NCBI GenBank assembly: GCA_902617825.1
Contig: CACMYE010000001.1
Location: 55,056-119,055 of the forward strand
Length of the DNA stretch: 64,000 nt
Source: an uncultured Pelagibacteraceae bacterium
GTDB lineage: Bacteria > Pseudomonadota > Alphaproteobacteria > Pelagibacterales > Pelagibacteraceae
Direction: 5' to 3'
This document shows, piece by piece, positions 50,658 to 58,954 of the stretch (position 1 is the stretch's first letter; the number at the start of each line of letters is the position of its first letter). Made by a program: the position numbers and the translations under genes. The notes below the pieces were generated by a model that worked only from the letters and a program-made list of their open reading frames with translations, made no database searches and had not been told where the DNA came from.

Positions 50658-51401
50658 TTAAATTGAAATTCCACCATCAACAGAAAATGTTGTTCCTGTT
50701 GTAAAAGTTGACTCATCGCTTGCTAAATAAATAGCTATCGCAGCTATTTCTTCAGCAGTGCCTAATCTTCCCATGGGTTGTCTTGCAATAAAATCTTTTT
50801 TAGCTTGGACAGGATCAGGGCTTTGGTTAACTCTATCTTGCCAAGAAGGTGAAAATACTGTTCCAGGTGCAATGGAGTTACACCTAATATTTTTTTTAAC
50901 AAAATCTGCAGCAATTGACTTAGTTAGACCAATCACAGCGCCTTTAGTTGTCCCATATACAAATCTATTAGGAAATCCTTTTAAACTTGAAGCGCAAGAT
51001 GAAACATTAACAATACTTCCAGAATTTTGTTTTATCATTAATGGCAAAATTGCTTTACACATAAAATACATTGATTTTACATTTACAACACTTGAGAAAT
51101 CCCAATCAGTTTCTTCACAATCTAGTATTGTTCCATGATGAACAAAGCCAACTGCATTGAACAAAACATCAACTCTATCTAAATTTTTTGCAAACTCTAA
51201 TATTGATTTTTGATCTGTTGAGTCTAATTTATTAATTTTTATTCCAGGATATTCATTATTTAAATCAGCTAAAGTTTTATCATTTATATCTGTGGCAGTA
51301 ACATTGGCTCCTTCATTATGAAATGCAATTGCTGTTGCCCTTCCAATTCCTTGTCCTGCTGCTGTTACAATAATTTTTTTACTTTTTAATCTATCGCTCA
51401 T
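50658..51401 (-). CDS. SDR dehydrogenase, 2-keto-3-deoxy-fuconate/rhamnonate dehydrogenase-like
   Basis: A 247-residue classical short-chain dehydrogenase. The NAD motif is TAAGQGIGRA (about 13-22), with D38 in TATDIND favouring NAD over NADP, the LFNAVG strand (about 80-85), Ser in VSSCASS and the catalytic YGTTK (about 149-153). The sequence style (GFVHHGTILDCEETDWDF) resembles DHRS6/BDH2 and bacterial 2-keto-3-deoxy-L-fuconate dehydrogenase. It overlaps the GarR-like gene by 4 bases and precedes the FAH gene by 15. The substrate is inferred from neighbours. Confidence 0.82.
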   Translation of the reverse strand: MSDRLKSKKIIVTAAGQGIGRATAIAFHNEGANVTATDINDKTLADLNNEYPGIKINKLDSTDQKSILEFAKNLDRVDVLFNAVGFVHHGTILDCEETDWDFSSVVNVKSMYFMCKAILPLMIKQNSGSIVNVSSCASSLKGFPNRFVYGTTKGAVIGLTKSIAADFVKKNIRCNSIAPGTVFSPSWQDRVNQSPDPVQAKKDFIARQPMGRLGTAEEIAAIAIYLASDESTFTTGTTFSVDGGISI

Positions 51402-52267
51402 TTTTGATTCATCCTTTCAATCTCTTTATACAATGAACTATGATCATCATTACCGTGACCATTTTCAACTAAAGTTTTATACATTTGTTTAACTAAATTT
51501 GAAATAGGTAAATGAGTATTAAAACTATTTGCACACTCTAAAATATTATTCATGTCTTTTAGTTGAGTAAATGTTTTACCCTTTGGACTGAAATCTTTGC
51601 TAATCATTCTTTTACCATGAGTTTGTAATACCTTACTATCTGCCCAGCCTCCACTTAATGCACTAATCATTTTATTCGGATCAGCTCCAGCTTTTTCACA
51701 CAATGTGACAGCTTCAGCTACAGCACCTATTGTTAAACCAACAATAATTTGATTTGCTAGTTTTGAAACCTGTCCACTTCCAACAGGTCCAACCAAAGTA
51801 GGATTGCCCATCTTTTTAAGAATACTCTCGACTTCATCAAATACTTTTTGTTCTCCACCTGTCATAATCGCAAGAGAAGCTTCTTCAGCACCAATAGTTC
51901 CTCCTGAAACTGGAGAATCTAAATAATTAATTTGTTTCTTTTTTAGATTATTAGCATGTTTTATTGCTGTTTCTGGCTTAACTGAACTCATATCAATTAT
52001 GGTTGTTCCAGGTATTAAATTATCAATAAAATCGGTATCTCCCATTACCTGATCAACAGCAGCATCATCCGTTAGCATTGTTATAATAACTTCACTATTT
52101 TTAACTAGTTCAGCTACCGATTCTGAAATTTCGGCCCCAAATTCTTTTAATGAATTAGCTTTATGTATTGATCTATTAAAAACGTTTAATTTACATCCAG
52201 ATCTAAGTAAATTTTTTGCCATTGGAAAACCCATTAATCCAATTCCAATAAAACCAATTTGTTTCAT
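51398..52267 (-). CDS. beta-hydroxyacid dehydrogenase (GarR/HIBADH family)
   Basis: A 289-residue NAD(P)-dependent beta-hydroxyacid dehydrogenase. The dinucleotide motif GFIGIGLMGFPMAKNL is at about 4-19, the substrate motif DSPVSGGTIGAEE at about 116-128, and the catalytic lysine in GSGQVSKLANQ at about 162-172. Members include tartronate semialdehyde reductase and 3-hydroxyisobutyrate dehydrogenase. It is the first gene of the minus-strand sugar-acid run and is divergent from the IlvD-type dehydratase across an operator-like palindrome. It could reduce an aldehyde by-product of the pathway. Confidence 0.87.
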   Translation of the reverse strand: MKQIGFIGIGLMGFPMAKNLLRSGCKLNVFNRSIHKANSLKEFGAEISESVAELVKNSEVIITMLTDDAAVDQVMGDTDFIDNLIPGTTIIDMSSVKPETAIKHANNLKKKQINYLDSPVSGGTIGAEEASLAIMTGGEQKVFDEVESILKKMGNPTLVGPVGSGQVSKLANQIIVGLTIGAVAEAVTLCEKAGADPNKMISALSGGWADSKVLQTHGKRMISKDFSPKGKTFTQLKDMNNILECANSFNTHLPISNLVKQMYKTLVENGHGNDDHSSLYKEIERMNQK

Positions 52268-52298
52268 AATTTACGATTAGACCTTTTAAAATTTTTTA

Positions 52299-52316
52299 GA
52301 CAATATCGACATTGTC
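52299..52316. promoter_or_regulatory. palindromic operator candidate of the sugar-acid divergon
   Basis: GACAAT (52299-52304) and ATTGTC (52311-52316) form a perfect inverted repeat with a 6-base spacer, between the divergent garR-like and ilvD-like starts. Its length and place fit a GntR- or LacI-type repressor site; no such regulator gene is in the window. Confidence 0.45.
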
Positions 52317-52390
52317 ATTAATGTTTAAAACTATTAGATTGCTCATAATAATATTATATAACTTATATTCTAACAAACCATTAATTTTAA

Positions 52391-54175
52391 ATGCTTAAAA
52401 AAAGAAACAAAACATTAAGAAGTGAACATTGGTTTAATAATCCAAAGAACCCTGACATGACTGCATTGTATTTAGAAAAATATATGAATTATGGTCTTAA
52501 GAGAAAAGATTTACAGTCTGGAAAACCTATTATTGGAATAGCTCAATCTGGAAGCGATTTATCACCTTGCAATAGACATTTTTTGTCATTAAGTAAAAAA
52601 ATTAAAGATGGGATTAAAAAAGCTGGCGGTGTACCCATGGAATTTCCAACACATCCAATTCAAGAAACTGGCAAAAGACCAACAGCAATGTTGGATAGAA
52701 ATTTATCTTATTTATCACTTGTAGAGATACTTTACGGATATCCAATTGATGGTGTGATATTAACAACAGGATGCGATAAAACTACACCTGCTGCATTGAT
52801 GGCAGCCGCAACTGTAAATATTCCTGCAATTGTTCTTTCTGGAGGACCAATGTTAGATGGTTTCTACAAAGGTAAATTAGCTGGGTCGGGTACTATAATT
52901 TGGGAGGCACGAAAGTTATTAGCAAAAGGTGAGATAGATTATAACGAGTTTATGGACATGGCTGCATCATCAGCTCCAAGTGTCGGACATTGTAATACAA
53001 TGGGTACCGCTTCCTCAATGAACTCAGTTGCTGAAGCATTAGGAATGTCTTTGCCTGGATGTGCTGTTATACCCGCACCATACAAAGAAAGAAAACATAT
53101 TTCATTTGAAACAGGTAAAAGAATAGTTGGAATGGTGCATGAGAATTTAACACCTTCAAAGATTATGACTAGAAAGGCTTTTGAAAATGCAATTGTTGTT
53201 GCAAGTGCTATTGGTGGATCAAGTAATTGCACAACACATTTAAGTGCAATAGCTAAACATATGGGTATAAAGTTTAATTTATCTGATTGGCAAAAATTAG
53301 GTCATGAAATTCCTCTACTTGTAAACTGTCAACCAGCTGGAGAATATTTAATGGAAAGTTTTTACAGTTCAGGTGGTGTACCTGCTGTAATGAAAGAACT
53401 AATAAAAAATAATAAAATTCATAAAAATTTATTAACTGTCACAGGTAAAAATATTGCTCAAAATTTAAGAAAAAATATAAAAGTAGATCCTAAAGTGATT
53501 AAATCATTCAAAAATTCTCTTGCTAATAAAGCTGGATTTTTGGTTATGAAAAGTAATTTTTTTTCAACAGCAATAATGAAAACTTCTGTAATTAGCAAAG
53601 AATTTAAAGATAGATATCTTTCAAACCCCAAGCATTTAAATGTTTTTAAGGGTAATGCAGTAGTTTTTGAAGGACCAGAGGATTACCATAAAAGACTAAA
53701 TAGTAAAAAATTAAAAATTGATGAAAACTCTATTTTAATCATAAGAGGTTGTGGTCCAGTTGGTTATCCTGGTTCGGCAGAAGTAATTAATATGCAGCCA
53801 CCTGACAGATTACTTAAAAGAGGAATTAATACTTTGCCAACACTTGGTGATGGAAGACAGAGTGGTACATCAGCTAGTCCATCAATTCTTCACGTTTCAC
53901 CTGAATCAGCTGTTGGTGGAGATTTAGGTGTAGTAAAGACTGGGGATAAAATGAAAATAGATTTAAATAAAAGAAGAGTTGATTTATTAATTTCACAATC
54001 TGAATTCAAGATTAGAAGAAGAAAAAGAAAAAAATTTAAAGTAAATAATCAAACACCTTGGCAAGAAATTTTTAGAGATACTGTAGGTCAACTTGAAGAT
54101 GGTGCTTGTATTAATTTAAGAGGCAAGTATCTTAAGGTATCTACTTCAAAAGGCATTCCAAGAAACTCTCATTAA
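52391..54175 (+). CDS. IlvD/EDD-family sugar-acid dehydratase
   Basis: A 594-residue iron-sulfur dehydratase. The three cluster cysteines are in LSPCNRHFL (about 60), TTGCDKTTPA (about 128) and GHCNTMGTA (about 201). The chain ends in the usual C-terminal beta domain, with RGCGPVGYPGSAEV and GDGRQSGTSASPSILH. Its length and the early SEHWFNNPKNPDMTALYLEK segment match the L-arabonate/D-xylonate subgroup rather than IlvD proper. It would remove water from an aldonate to give the 2-keto-3-deoxy acid for the divergent SDR/FAH genes. Confidence 0.87.
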   Translation: MLKKRNKTLRSEHWFNNPKNPDMTALYLEKYMNYGLKRKDLQSGKPIIGIAQSGSDLSPCNRHFLSLSKKIKDGIKKAGGVPMEFPTHPIQETGKRPTAMLDRNLSYLSLVEILYGYPIDGVILTTGCDKTTPAALMAAATVNIPAIVLSGGPMLDGFYKGKLAGSGTIIWEARKLLAKGEIDYNEFMDMAASSAPSVGHCNTMGTASSMNSVAEALGMSLPGCAVIPAPYKERKHISFETGKRIVGMVHENLTPSKIMTRKAFENAIVVASAIGGSSNCTTHLSAIAKHMGIKFNLSDWQKLGHEIPLLVNCQPAGEYLMESFYSSGGVPAVMKELIKNNKIHKNLLTVTGKNIAQNLRKNIKVDPKVIKSFKNSLANKAGFLVMKSNFFSTAIMKTSVISKEFKDRYLSNPKHLNVFKGNAVVFEGPEDYHKRLNSKKLKIDENSILIIRGCGPVGYPGSAEVINMQPPDRLLKRGINTLPTLGDGRQSGTSASPSILHVSPESAVGGDLGVVKTGDKMKIDLNKRRVDLLISQSEFKIRRRKRKKFKVNNQTPWQEIFRDTVGQLEDGACINLRGKYLKVSTSKGIPRNSH

Positions 54176-54319
54176 AAAAAATTAATTTTAAATTTCATTT
54201 TACAAGATAAAATAATTACTGAACTGATTTGGGATATCGGGAATATACTAAAGCATCAGGTTGTATTCAATAAATATATTTTATCAAAATGAAAATAAAC
54301 TAATTGAATTTATTTTAAT

Positions 54320-54492
54320 TATAATTACTTTTTTCATAAGGAGGTTATTATGTTAAATCTATCACCACCTGATACTTAGCTGAATAGCTTTATATTTCAA
54401 AAACAAACAAAGAATAAAATCCATTTGGATTTAAATGCCAAAGAGGCGATATAAGGGAGCTCTTTAGGTAATAGCTTAAAGAGCGAACCCTT
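54320..54492 (+). ncRNA. unexplained short transcription unit with hairpins
   Basis: The 322-base gap (54176-54497) contains, in order: TATAAT at 54320-54325, a perfect Shine-Dalgarno AAGGAGG at 54338-54344, a 9-codon frame, a small hairpin (AAATCC 54417-54422, GGATTT 54427-54432) and a long hairpin whose arms are AAGGG (54453-54457) plus GCTCTTTA (54459-54466), matched by TAAAGAGC (54477-54484) plus CCCTT (54488-54492). It is GC-richer than the rest of the gap. It could be a structured small RNA or a leader-peptide mRNA. I recognise no known RNA family. Confidence 0.4.
54350..54379 (+). CDS. nine-codon micro-ORF with strong ribosome binding site
   Basis: The frame reads MLNLSPPDT, then a stop. 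AAGGAGG sits 5 bases before the ATG, one of the strongest ribosome binding sites in the window. Two consecutive prolines followed by Asp could cause a ribosome pause. It could be a leader peptide, but no gene follows on this strand, so what it would regulate is unclear. Confidence 0.3.
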   Translation: MLNLSPPDT

Positions 54493-54497
54493 AAAAC

Positions 54498-55028
54498 TTA
54501 ATTAATTGATTTTAAAATTTCTAGTGGAAGTGGTGCTTCTGGATATTTTTTTTGACATAATTTTTCATAAGTTTCACAAAAACCTATAATTATCTTTAAT
54601 ACTTTATCTTTTTTTGAATTTTCATTAATTATTAAATCAGATATTAAATTATTACGGCTTTCCTCTAATTCTTTAATTTGTTCTCCTGTAAAAAATTCAC
54701 CAGTCTCTATTTCCCAGTAAGTATTATTTAATTCATCATCATTTAGTTGATTTAATTTATTTTGTAATTCAATTATTGTTAGATCATCGGTTTGCTTATT
54801 TCTCATCGGGGAATTCTTTAACTTTCCAAGACATTTATCCATTAGTCCTTCAATGAAATGATCATAAGGTCTTCCTTTTGCTAAATCACTAAAATGATTG
54901 CTGCTGAAGTATTTATTAATAGCTGACTGAGTTGAAATTTTTTCTTTACCTTTGATTACAGCTATTTGAACATATATTTCCTGACTAATATATTCCTCAA
55001 GATGATCTATTACTTTTTGTGGTATCAC
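54498..55028 (-). CDS. hypothetical helical protein downstream of cytochrome c'
   Basis: A 176-residue protein if it begins at the GTG at 55028, 16 bases after the cytochrome c' stop. The open frame continues upstream to 55136 (TTG) and 55124 (ATG), but those starts would overlap the cytochrome gene by 80-92 bases in another frame and encode its reading-frame shadow. The product is mostly helical and charged, with a GKLKNSPMRNKQTDDLT segment and a cysteine-containing C-terminus (IGFCETYEKLCQKKYPEAP). No family recognised. Confidence 0.55.
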   Translation of the reverse strand: MIPQKVIDHLEEYISQEIYVQIAVIKGKEKISTQSAINKYFSSNHFSDLAKGRPYDHFIEGLMDKCLGKLKNSPMRNKQTDDLTIIELQNKLNQLNDDELNNTYWEIETGEFFTGEQIKELEESRNNLISDLIINENSKKDKVLKIIIGFCETYEKLCQKKYPEAPLPLEILKSIN

Positions 55029-55044
55029 TGCTTTATAAGATAAA

Positions 55045-55494
55045 TTAATGAGGCATTCTGTATTTGCTATGGCATGCCTTACAACTGCTCCACATAAATT
55101 CTCGAAGCGTAGCACGAATATCATCACTGTCTTCAATAACCGAAGTAAGTTTTATCATGTTATCTGAAGATTTTTGCATCAAAGCATTAAAAGCGTCTTT
55201 CTCTTCCCAAATAATAGGTGAAGACTCTGTCTTAAATCCCTCTTTGGTGTTTTCAGGAAATAATCCTAGCAATGTTTTATAATTTTCACTCATTTCAATC
55301 ATCAATTCTTTTGCTCTGTCAAAATCTCCCTTTGAAGATAAAGCTTGGACTCGCTTTGCTGTGCTGTAATTCTTACTAAATAAAGCCTTTCTAGCTTTTA
55401 TAATTTCTTCTACAGTTTCAGCATTAGCAGAAAAAGTAAAGATTAAGGAAAAAATAATTATGAGTATTTTTATTATTTTTAATTGTTGTGTCAT
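55045..55494 (-). CDS. cytochrome c'-type haem protein
   Basis: A 149-residue exported protein with a signal peptide (cleavage near ANA-ET, about residue 26), a four-helix-bundle pattern and one C-terminal haem site CKACHSKYR (about 139-147). The location of the CxxCH near the C-terminus is the cytochrome c' signature; these proteins bind NO or CO and may protect from nitrosative stress. It is 5 nt downstream of the DUF411 gene on the same strand. CcdA at 45.5 kb can support haem attachment. Confidence 0.87.
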   Translation of the reverse strand: MTQQLKIIKILIIIFSLIFTFSANAETVEEIIKARKALFSKNYSTAKRVQALSSKGDFDRAKELMIEMSENYKTLLGLFPENTKEGFKTESSPIIWEEKDAFNALMQKSSDNMIKLTSVIEDSDDIRATLREFMWSSCKACHSKYRMPH

Positions 55495-55499
55495 GAGTT

Positions 55500-55982
55500 T
55501 TATATTGTCATGAATACTGAAAATTTCCCATCAATAAGTTGATAAATAACATAAGGCTCCTCCTTGTCACCTGGCATACCTGGTGTACCAATAGGCATTC
55601 CAGGCAGTGCTATTCCATCAATATCAGGTTGTTCTTTTAATAATTTATTTATGGCTTCTATTGGAACATGACCCTCAATAAAGTATTTATCCATAATTGT
55701 GGTATGACAAGACTGCATTTCTAATGGAATAGTATATTTTTGTTTTATTGTATGAAGACTTTCCATATCCGTTCGTTTTACTTTAAATTTTTCTTTTTCT
55801 AAAAATAAAGCATAACCATTACAACATCCACAAGAAGGAGTTTTAAAAACTTCGACAATTTGTTTGTTGTTAATATTAGCTAAAGTATCTTTTTTATCTG
55901 TGACAAAATTAAGGATATATATGAACGATAGTGTTAATATTGTTGTAATAGATAATTTAATTAAATTATTTTTTTTTATCAT
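55500..55982 (-). CDS. DUF411 metal-binding protein
   Basis: A 160-residue DUF411 protein with an N-terminal membrane anchor or uncleaved signal (about 9-29). Its thioredoxin-like domain carries VFKTPSCGCCNGYALFL (about 46-62) and the downstream MQSCHTT and EGHVP motifs. GIALPGMPIGTPGMPG (about 129-144) is the family's C-terminal signature. DUF411 proteins are associated with copper and other metal handling. It is the first gene of the run leading into cytochrome c'. Confidence 0.87.
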   Translation of the reverse strand: MIKKNNLIKLSITTILTLSFIYILNFVTDKKDTLANINNKQIVEVFKTPSCGCCNGYALFLEKEKFKVKRTDMESLHTIKQKYTIPLEMQSCHTTIMDKYFIEGHVPIEAINKLLKEQPDIDGIALPGMPIGTPGMPGDKEEPYVIYQLIDGKFSVFMTI

Positions 55983-56115
55983 ATATTACAATGTATTTAA
56001 ATTTAACAGGATTTAAAGAGCTTTAAAATAGACAAAATGTAACATTATTCATAATTTAATTTTATGATGGTGTAAGTTACTTTTAGATTTTATTTATGTT
56101 ATATTTGGAAATTAA

Positions 56116-56643
56116 ATGAAATTGAAAAATAACTTAACAGAGTATGGCATTATTTCAAAGCTGTTACATTGGCTGAGTGCAATATTGCTCCTAATTCAAA
56201 TTCCTCTTGGTTTTTATTTAGTTGATCTTGATTTTGGGGAAGAAAGATTAAGTATAGAAAATATTCACATTATAATAGGTTTAACAATATTTTACTTAGT
56301 TATTATAAGATTACTGAATAAAATTTTTAACCCTACTCCAAAATTAGATCCAAGTATTTTTAAAGGTCAAAGGTTTATTGCCACACTAAATCATATTCTT
56401 TTATATGTTGCAATTTTATCAATAACCATTTCAGGTATTTTAAAAAAATTATTTAATGGTGAAACATTGGTAATATTTTTTAAAGAGATTAAAATTCAAG
56501 ATAACTTTGAATTAGCTGATCAATTTTATAACATTCATATATTCTCTAATTATACAATTATAGCTCTGATTGCCCTCCATATTTCTGCTGTCATAATTCA
56601 TAAGCTATTTTTTAATGAAAATTTGTTAAAAAAAATTCTCTAA
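56116..56643 (+). CDS. cytochrome b561 family protein
   Basis: A 175-residue four-helix membrane protein. Haem-ligand histidines are expected in SKLLHWLSAILL (about 15-26), IENIHIIIG (about 49), LNHILLY (about 94) and the pair NIHIFSNYTIIALIALHISA (about 141-160). It matches the bacterial diheme YceI/YodB-type cytochrome b561, which passes electrons between the quinone pool and periplasmic acceptors. It is divergent from the DUF411/cytochrome c' run, with a 133-base shared promoter region. Confidence 0.87.
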   Translation: MKLKNNLTEYGIISKLLHWLSAILLLIQIPLGFYLVDLDFGEERLSIENIHIIIGLTIFYLVIIRLLNKIFNPTPKLDPSIFKGQRFIATLNHILLYVAILSITISGILKKLFNGETLVIFFKEIKIQDNFELADQFYNIHIFSNYTIIALIALHISAVIIHKLFFNENLLKKIL

Positions 56644-56648
56644 AATAT

Positions 56649-57086
56649 TTAGTGACAATTAATTCCAAACTTTTTTAATCTCCAGTAATTATAAGGCCAT
56701 GGAGTTAAAAAACCTACAATCAGCATAATAGGTACAACCCACCAAGTTAGAATTGCACCACCAGTTAAAATATAATCTGTTGAATTCATCATAATTTCCA
56801 TACTAAGCATTGAAATTAAACTCATTCCTGATGCTGTCTTTACTGCTCCATTAAATGAGAAACCTTGACGTATTAAAATTATAGTCTCTAATATTATACT
56901 TGTGATTAATCCATTTATAATCGCTAAAATCATTATACCTAGTAGAGGAAAGGGTATCTTTGTTAATTGAAAAAATAATATAGTTCCAAAATCACCAATA
57001 GCACAACCAAGTAAACACCATGCTGTATTTTTTGCACTTCTTTTCCAGGTGTGCTTACAGGCCCAATCAAATGTAGAGGAAGTCAT
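56649..57086 (-). CDS. DUF4396 membrane protein
   Basis: A 145-residue protein from the ATG at 57086 (MTSSTFDWACKHTWKRS). The longer frame to 57137 would overlap the divergent ETHE1-like gene and has no reason to be coding. Four hydrophobic segments and the ending GFLTPWPYNYWRLKK(F/Y)G are typical of DUF4396. Family members often sit near copper or stress genes; function unknown. It converges on the cytochrome b561 gene with a 5-base gap. Confidence 0.8.
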   Translation of the reverse strand: MTSSTFDWACKHTWKRSAKNTAWCLLGCAIGDFGTILFFQLTKIPFPLLGIMILAIINGLITSIILETIILIRQGFSFNGAVKTASGMSLISMLSMEIMMNSTDYILTGGAILTWWVVPIMLIVGFLTPWPYNYWRLKKFGINCH

Positions 57087-57108
57087 TATATTTTGATAAT
57101 AATAATTT

Positions 57109-57789
57109 ATGATTTTAAAACAACTCTTTGATACCAAATCGTCTACCTATACATATCTTATTGCATCGGCAAATGGTCGCGAAGCTTTAGTTATAGACCC
57201 AGTTGAGGAAAATGTTAATGACTATATCAATCTTCTTAAAGAATTGGATCTTAAACTTGTTAAAGTTATAGATACGCATATTCATGCTGATCACGTTACA
57301 GGGGCCTCCAAATTAAAAAGTAGTACGAATTGTACAACTATTATGGGTGAAAATTCTCCTGCGGAGACTGTTGATATAAAACTTAAAGACGAGGAGACAA
57401 TTAAAATTGACCAATTACAAATAAAAGCGTTGTACACACCAGGACATACATCTGACAGTTACAGTTTTTTATTAAATAATTGCTTATTTTCAGGTGATAC
57501 TCTTTTAATTAATGGTACTGGAAGAACAGACTTTCAAAATGGTAGCTCAGAGGATGCTTATAATTCTTTATTTAACAAATTACTAAAATTACCTGAGGAT
57601 ACAATTCTTTACCCTGGTCATGATTATAATGGAAAAAAGGCAAGCACCATTGGTAATGAAAAGAAATTTAATCCAAGACTTCAAGTTGAAAGTGTTGACC
57701 AATATATTGAGATAATGTCCAATTTAAATCTATCTAAACCAAATATGATTGAAACAAATATAGCAAGGAATTTAAAGCTTGGTAGTTGA
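57109..57789 (+). CDS. ETHE1-like metallo-beta-lactamase-fold hydrolase (persulfide dioxygenase candidate)
   Basis: A 226-residue metallo-beta-lactamase-fold protein. The metal motif THIHADHVTGA is at about 62-72, the second histidine in TPGHTSDSYSF at about 109-119, and the third group includes LFSGDTLLINGTGRTDFQNG and LYPGHDYNG (about 165-173). GTGRTDFQ-x-G separates ETHE1-like persulfide dioxygenases from glyoxalase II. It would oxidise glutathione persulfide to sulfite. It starts 22 bases from the divergent DUF4396 ATG. Confidence 0.87.
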   Translation: MILKQLFDTKSSTYTYLIASANGREALVIDPVEENVNDYINLLKELDLKLVKVIDTHIHADHVTGASKLKSSTNCTTIMGENSPAETVDIKLKDEETIKIDQLQIKALYTPGHTSDSYSFLLNNCLFSGDTLLINGTGRTDFQNGSSEDAYNSLFNKLLKLPEDTILYPGHDYNGKKASTIGNEKKFNPRLQVESVDQYIEIMSNLNLSKPNMIETNIARNLKLGS

Positions 57790-57794
57790 GTTAA

Positions 57795-57821
57795 ATACCC
57801 CTTTAACAAGTAAAGGGGTAT
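57795..57821 (+). terminator. 11-bp hairpin after the ETHE1-like gene
   Basis: ATACCCCTTTA (57795-57805) and TAAAGGGGTAT (57811-57821) form a perfect stem with a 5-base loop, starting 5 bases after the stop codon. It looks like a transcription terminator or 3' protective hairpin, though no long T-tract follows. The remaining 124 bases up to azlD hold nothing clear. Confidence 0.5.
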
Positions 57822-57945
57822 AGTTAAATAACAAGAGAGACAATTAATTTAGATAAAAATATATAAATTAATTAGTCCATTTATGTCAGATTTTTTATAG
57901 ATGGAGTAATATTAATTAATCAAAACTGGTATGCATAATGCACAT

Positions 57946-58260
57946 TTAAACAAGTAAAAATATTATAAACCAATATGATATTAATCCTGAGAATATAGTT
58001 GCTATAACATTTTTTGAAAAGTAGCCCACAATAATTGCAACTATTGCTCCAAAAATTTTAGGATCATTAATTTCAATATAAGTCCCATAATCATTAATAA
58101 AAATTGCTGGAAATATTATTGCGGGAAAAACAGCCGAAGGAACATAAGCTAATACTGCTTTTATTTTTTCTCCAAGCATATCTCTATCTACTAATGCTAT
58201 CATTGTCATTCTTGTAAAATAGGTCAATATACCTGCAATAATAATTGATAACCAAGTCAT
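57946..58260 (-). CDS. azlD: AzlD-family branched-chain amino acid exporter subunit
   Basis: A 104-residue protein with three to four transmembrane helices and the family opening IIIAGILTYFTRMTMIALV (about 6-24), KAVLAYVPSAVFPAIIFPAI (about 34-53). AzlD proteins pair with AzlC to export branched-chain amino acids and analogues. The ATGA-type overlap of 4 bases with azlC supports co-translation. Confidence 0.88.
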   Translation of the reverse strand: MTWLSIIIAGILTYFTRMTMIALVDRDMLGEKIKAVLAYVPSAVFPAIIFPAIFINDYGTYIEINDPKIFGAIVAIIVGYFSKNVIATIFSGLISYWFIIFLLV

Positions 58261-58943
58261 CTTTTAAACCTCGATATCAGTCCTGCAATTAACAGTGCAA
58301 TAATAGGTGAGATGATTATGTATAATTTAAATGGTGCATTAAAAAATATTAATGAGCTTGTACCACCAACAAGCATAACAATCACATGATCAATTTTTTT
58401 TAAATCTTGCACAATAATCGCAATGAAAGTTAAAGGTATTGCAAATTTTAATCCTAGCTCATCAGGCACAAAAGAGCCTAGTACAATTCCTGATAACGTA
58501 GCAATTTGCCAGCAGATCCAAAGAGTAGCTCCAGTACCTATTAAATGGTAATGCAGATATTGTTCAGATTTATTTTTTTTGAAAAATTTATTAGACTCAG
58601 CAAAACCTTGGTCAACTATTAAGTATGAAATTAGCAATTTTTTTATAAAAGATAATTTTTCTAAATATTCAGATAAAACTGCTCCATACAACAAATGCCT
58701 TGAATTAATAACACCAACAGATGTAACGGCAACCAATGAGGATGCACCTCCAGATAATAATTGTAAAAATACAATTTGTGAAGCTCCCCCAAATATAATA
58801 ATCGACATCCCATAAACTAAATAGGGATCAAAACCAAGCTCAACACCAATTGCTCCACAAATAATACCAAATGGAATTACCGAAAGCATATGTGGTGCAA
58901 CATCTAACATTCCTTTTGTGAATAATTTTTTTTTGGAAAGCAT
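58257..58943 (-). CDS. azlC: AzlC-family branched-chain amino acid exporter
   Basis: A 228-residue protein from the ATG at 58943; an in-frame TTG at 58964 would overlap the iron ABC ATPase gene by 10 bases and is less likely. AzlC signatures are visible: PFGIICGAIGVELGFDPYLV, the IIFGGASQIVFLQLLSGGA helix (about 50-68), INSRHLLYGAVL (about 79-90) and ATLWICWQIATLSGIVLG. It partners with AzlD. It follows the iron transporter genes by 11 bases, but a functional link is doubtful. Confidence 0.88.
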   Translation of the reverse strand: MLSKKKLFTKGMLDVAPHMLSVIPFGIICGAIGVELGFDPYLVYGMSIIIFGGASQIVFLQLLSGGASSLVAVTSVGVINSRHLLYGAVLSEYLEKLSFIKKLLISYLIVDQGFAESNKFFKKNKSEQYLHYHLIGTGATLWICWQIATLSGIVLGSFVPDELGLKFAIPLTFIAIIVQDLKKIDHVIVMLVGGTSSLIFFNAPFKLYIIISPIIALLIAGLISRFKR

Positions 58944-58954
58944 TTTCGTTTGTA

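Noticed and set aside
55029..55136. Long version of the hypothetical gene after cytochrome c'
   Set aside because: The upstream part lies in another frame within the conserved haem-binding end of cytochrome c' and starts from TTG; a frameshifted fusion was considered, but both genes look intact without it.
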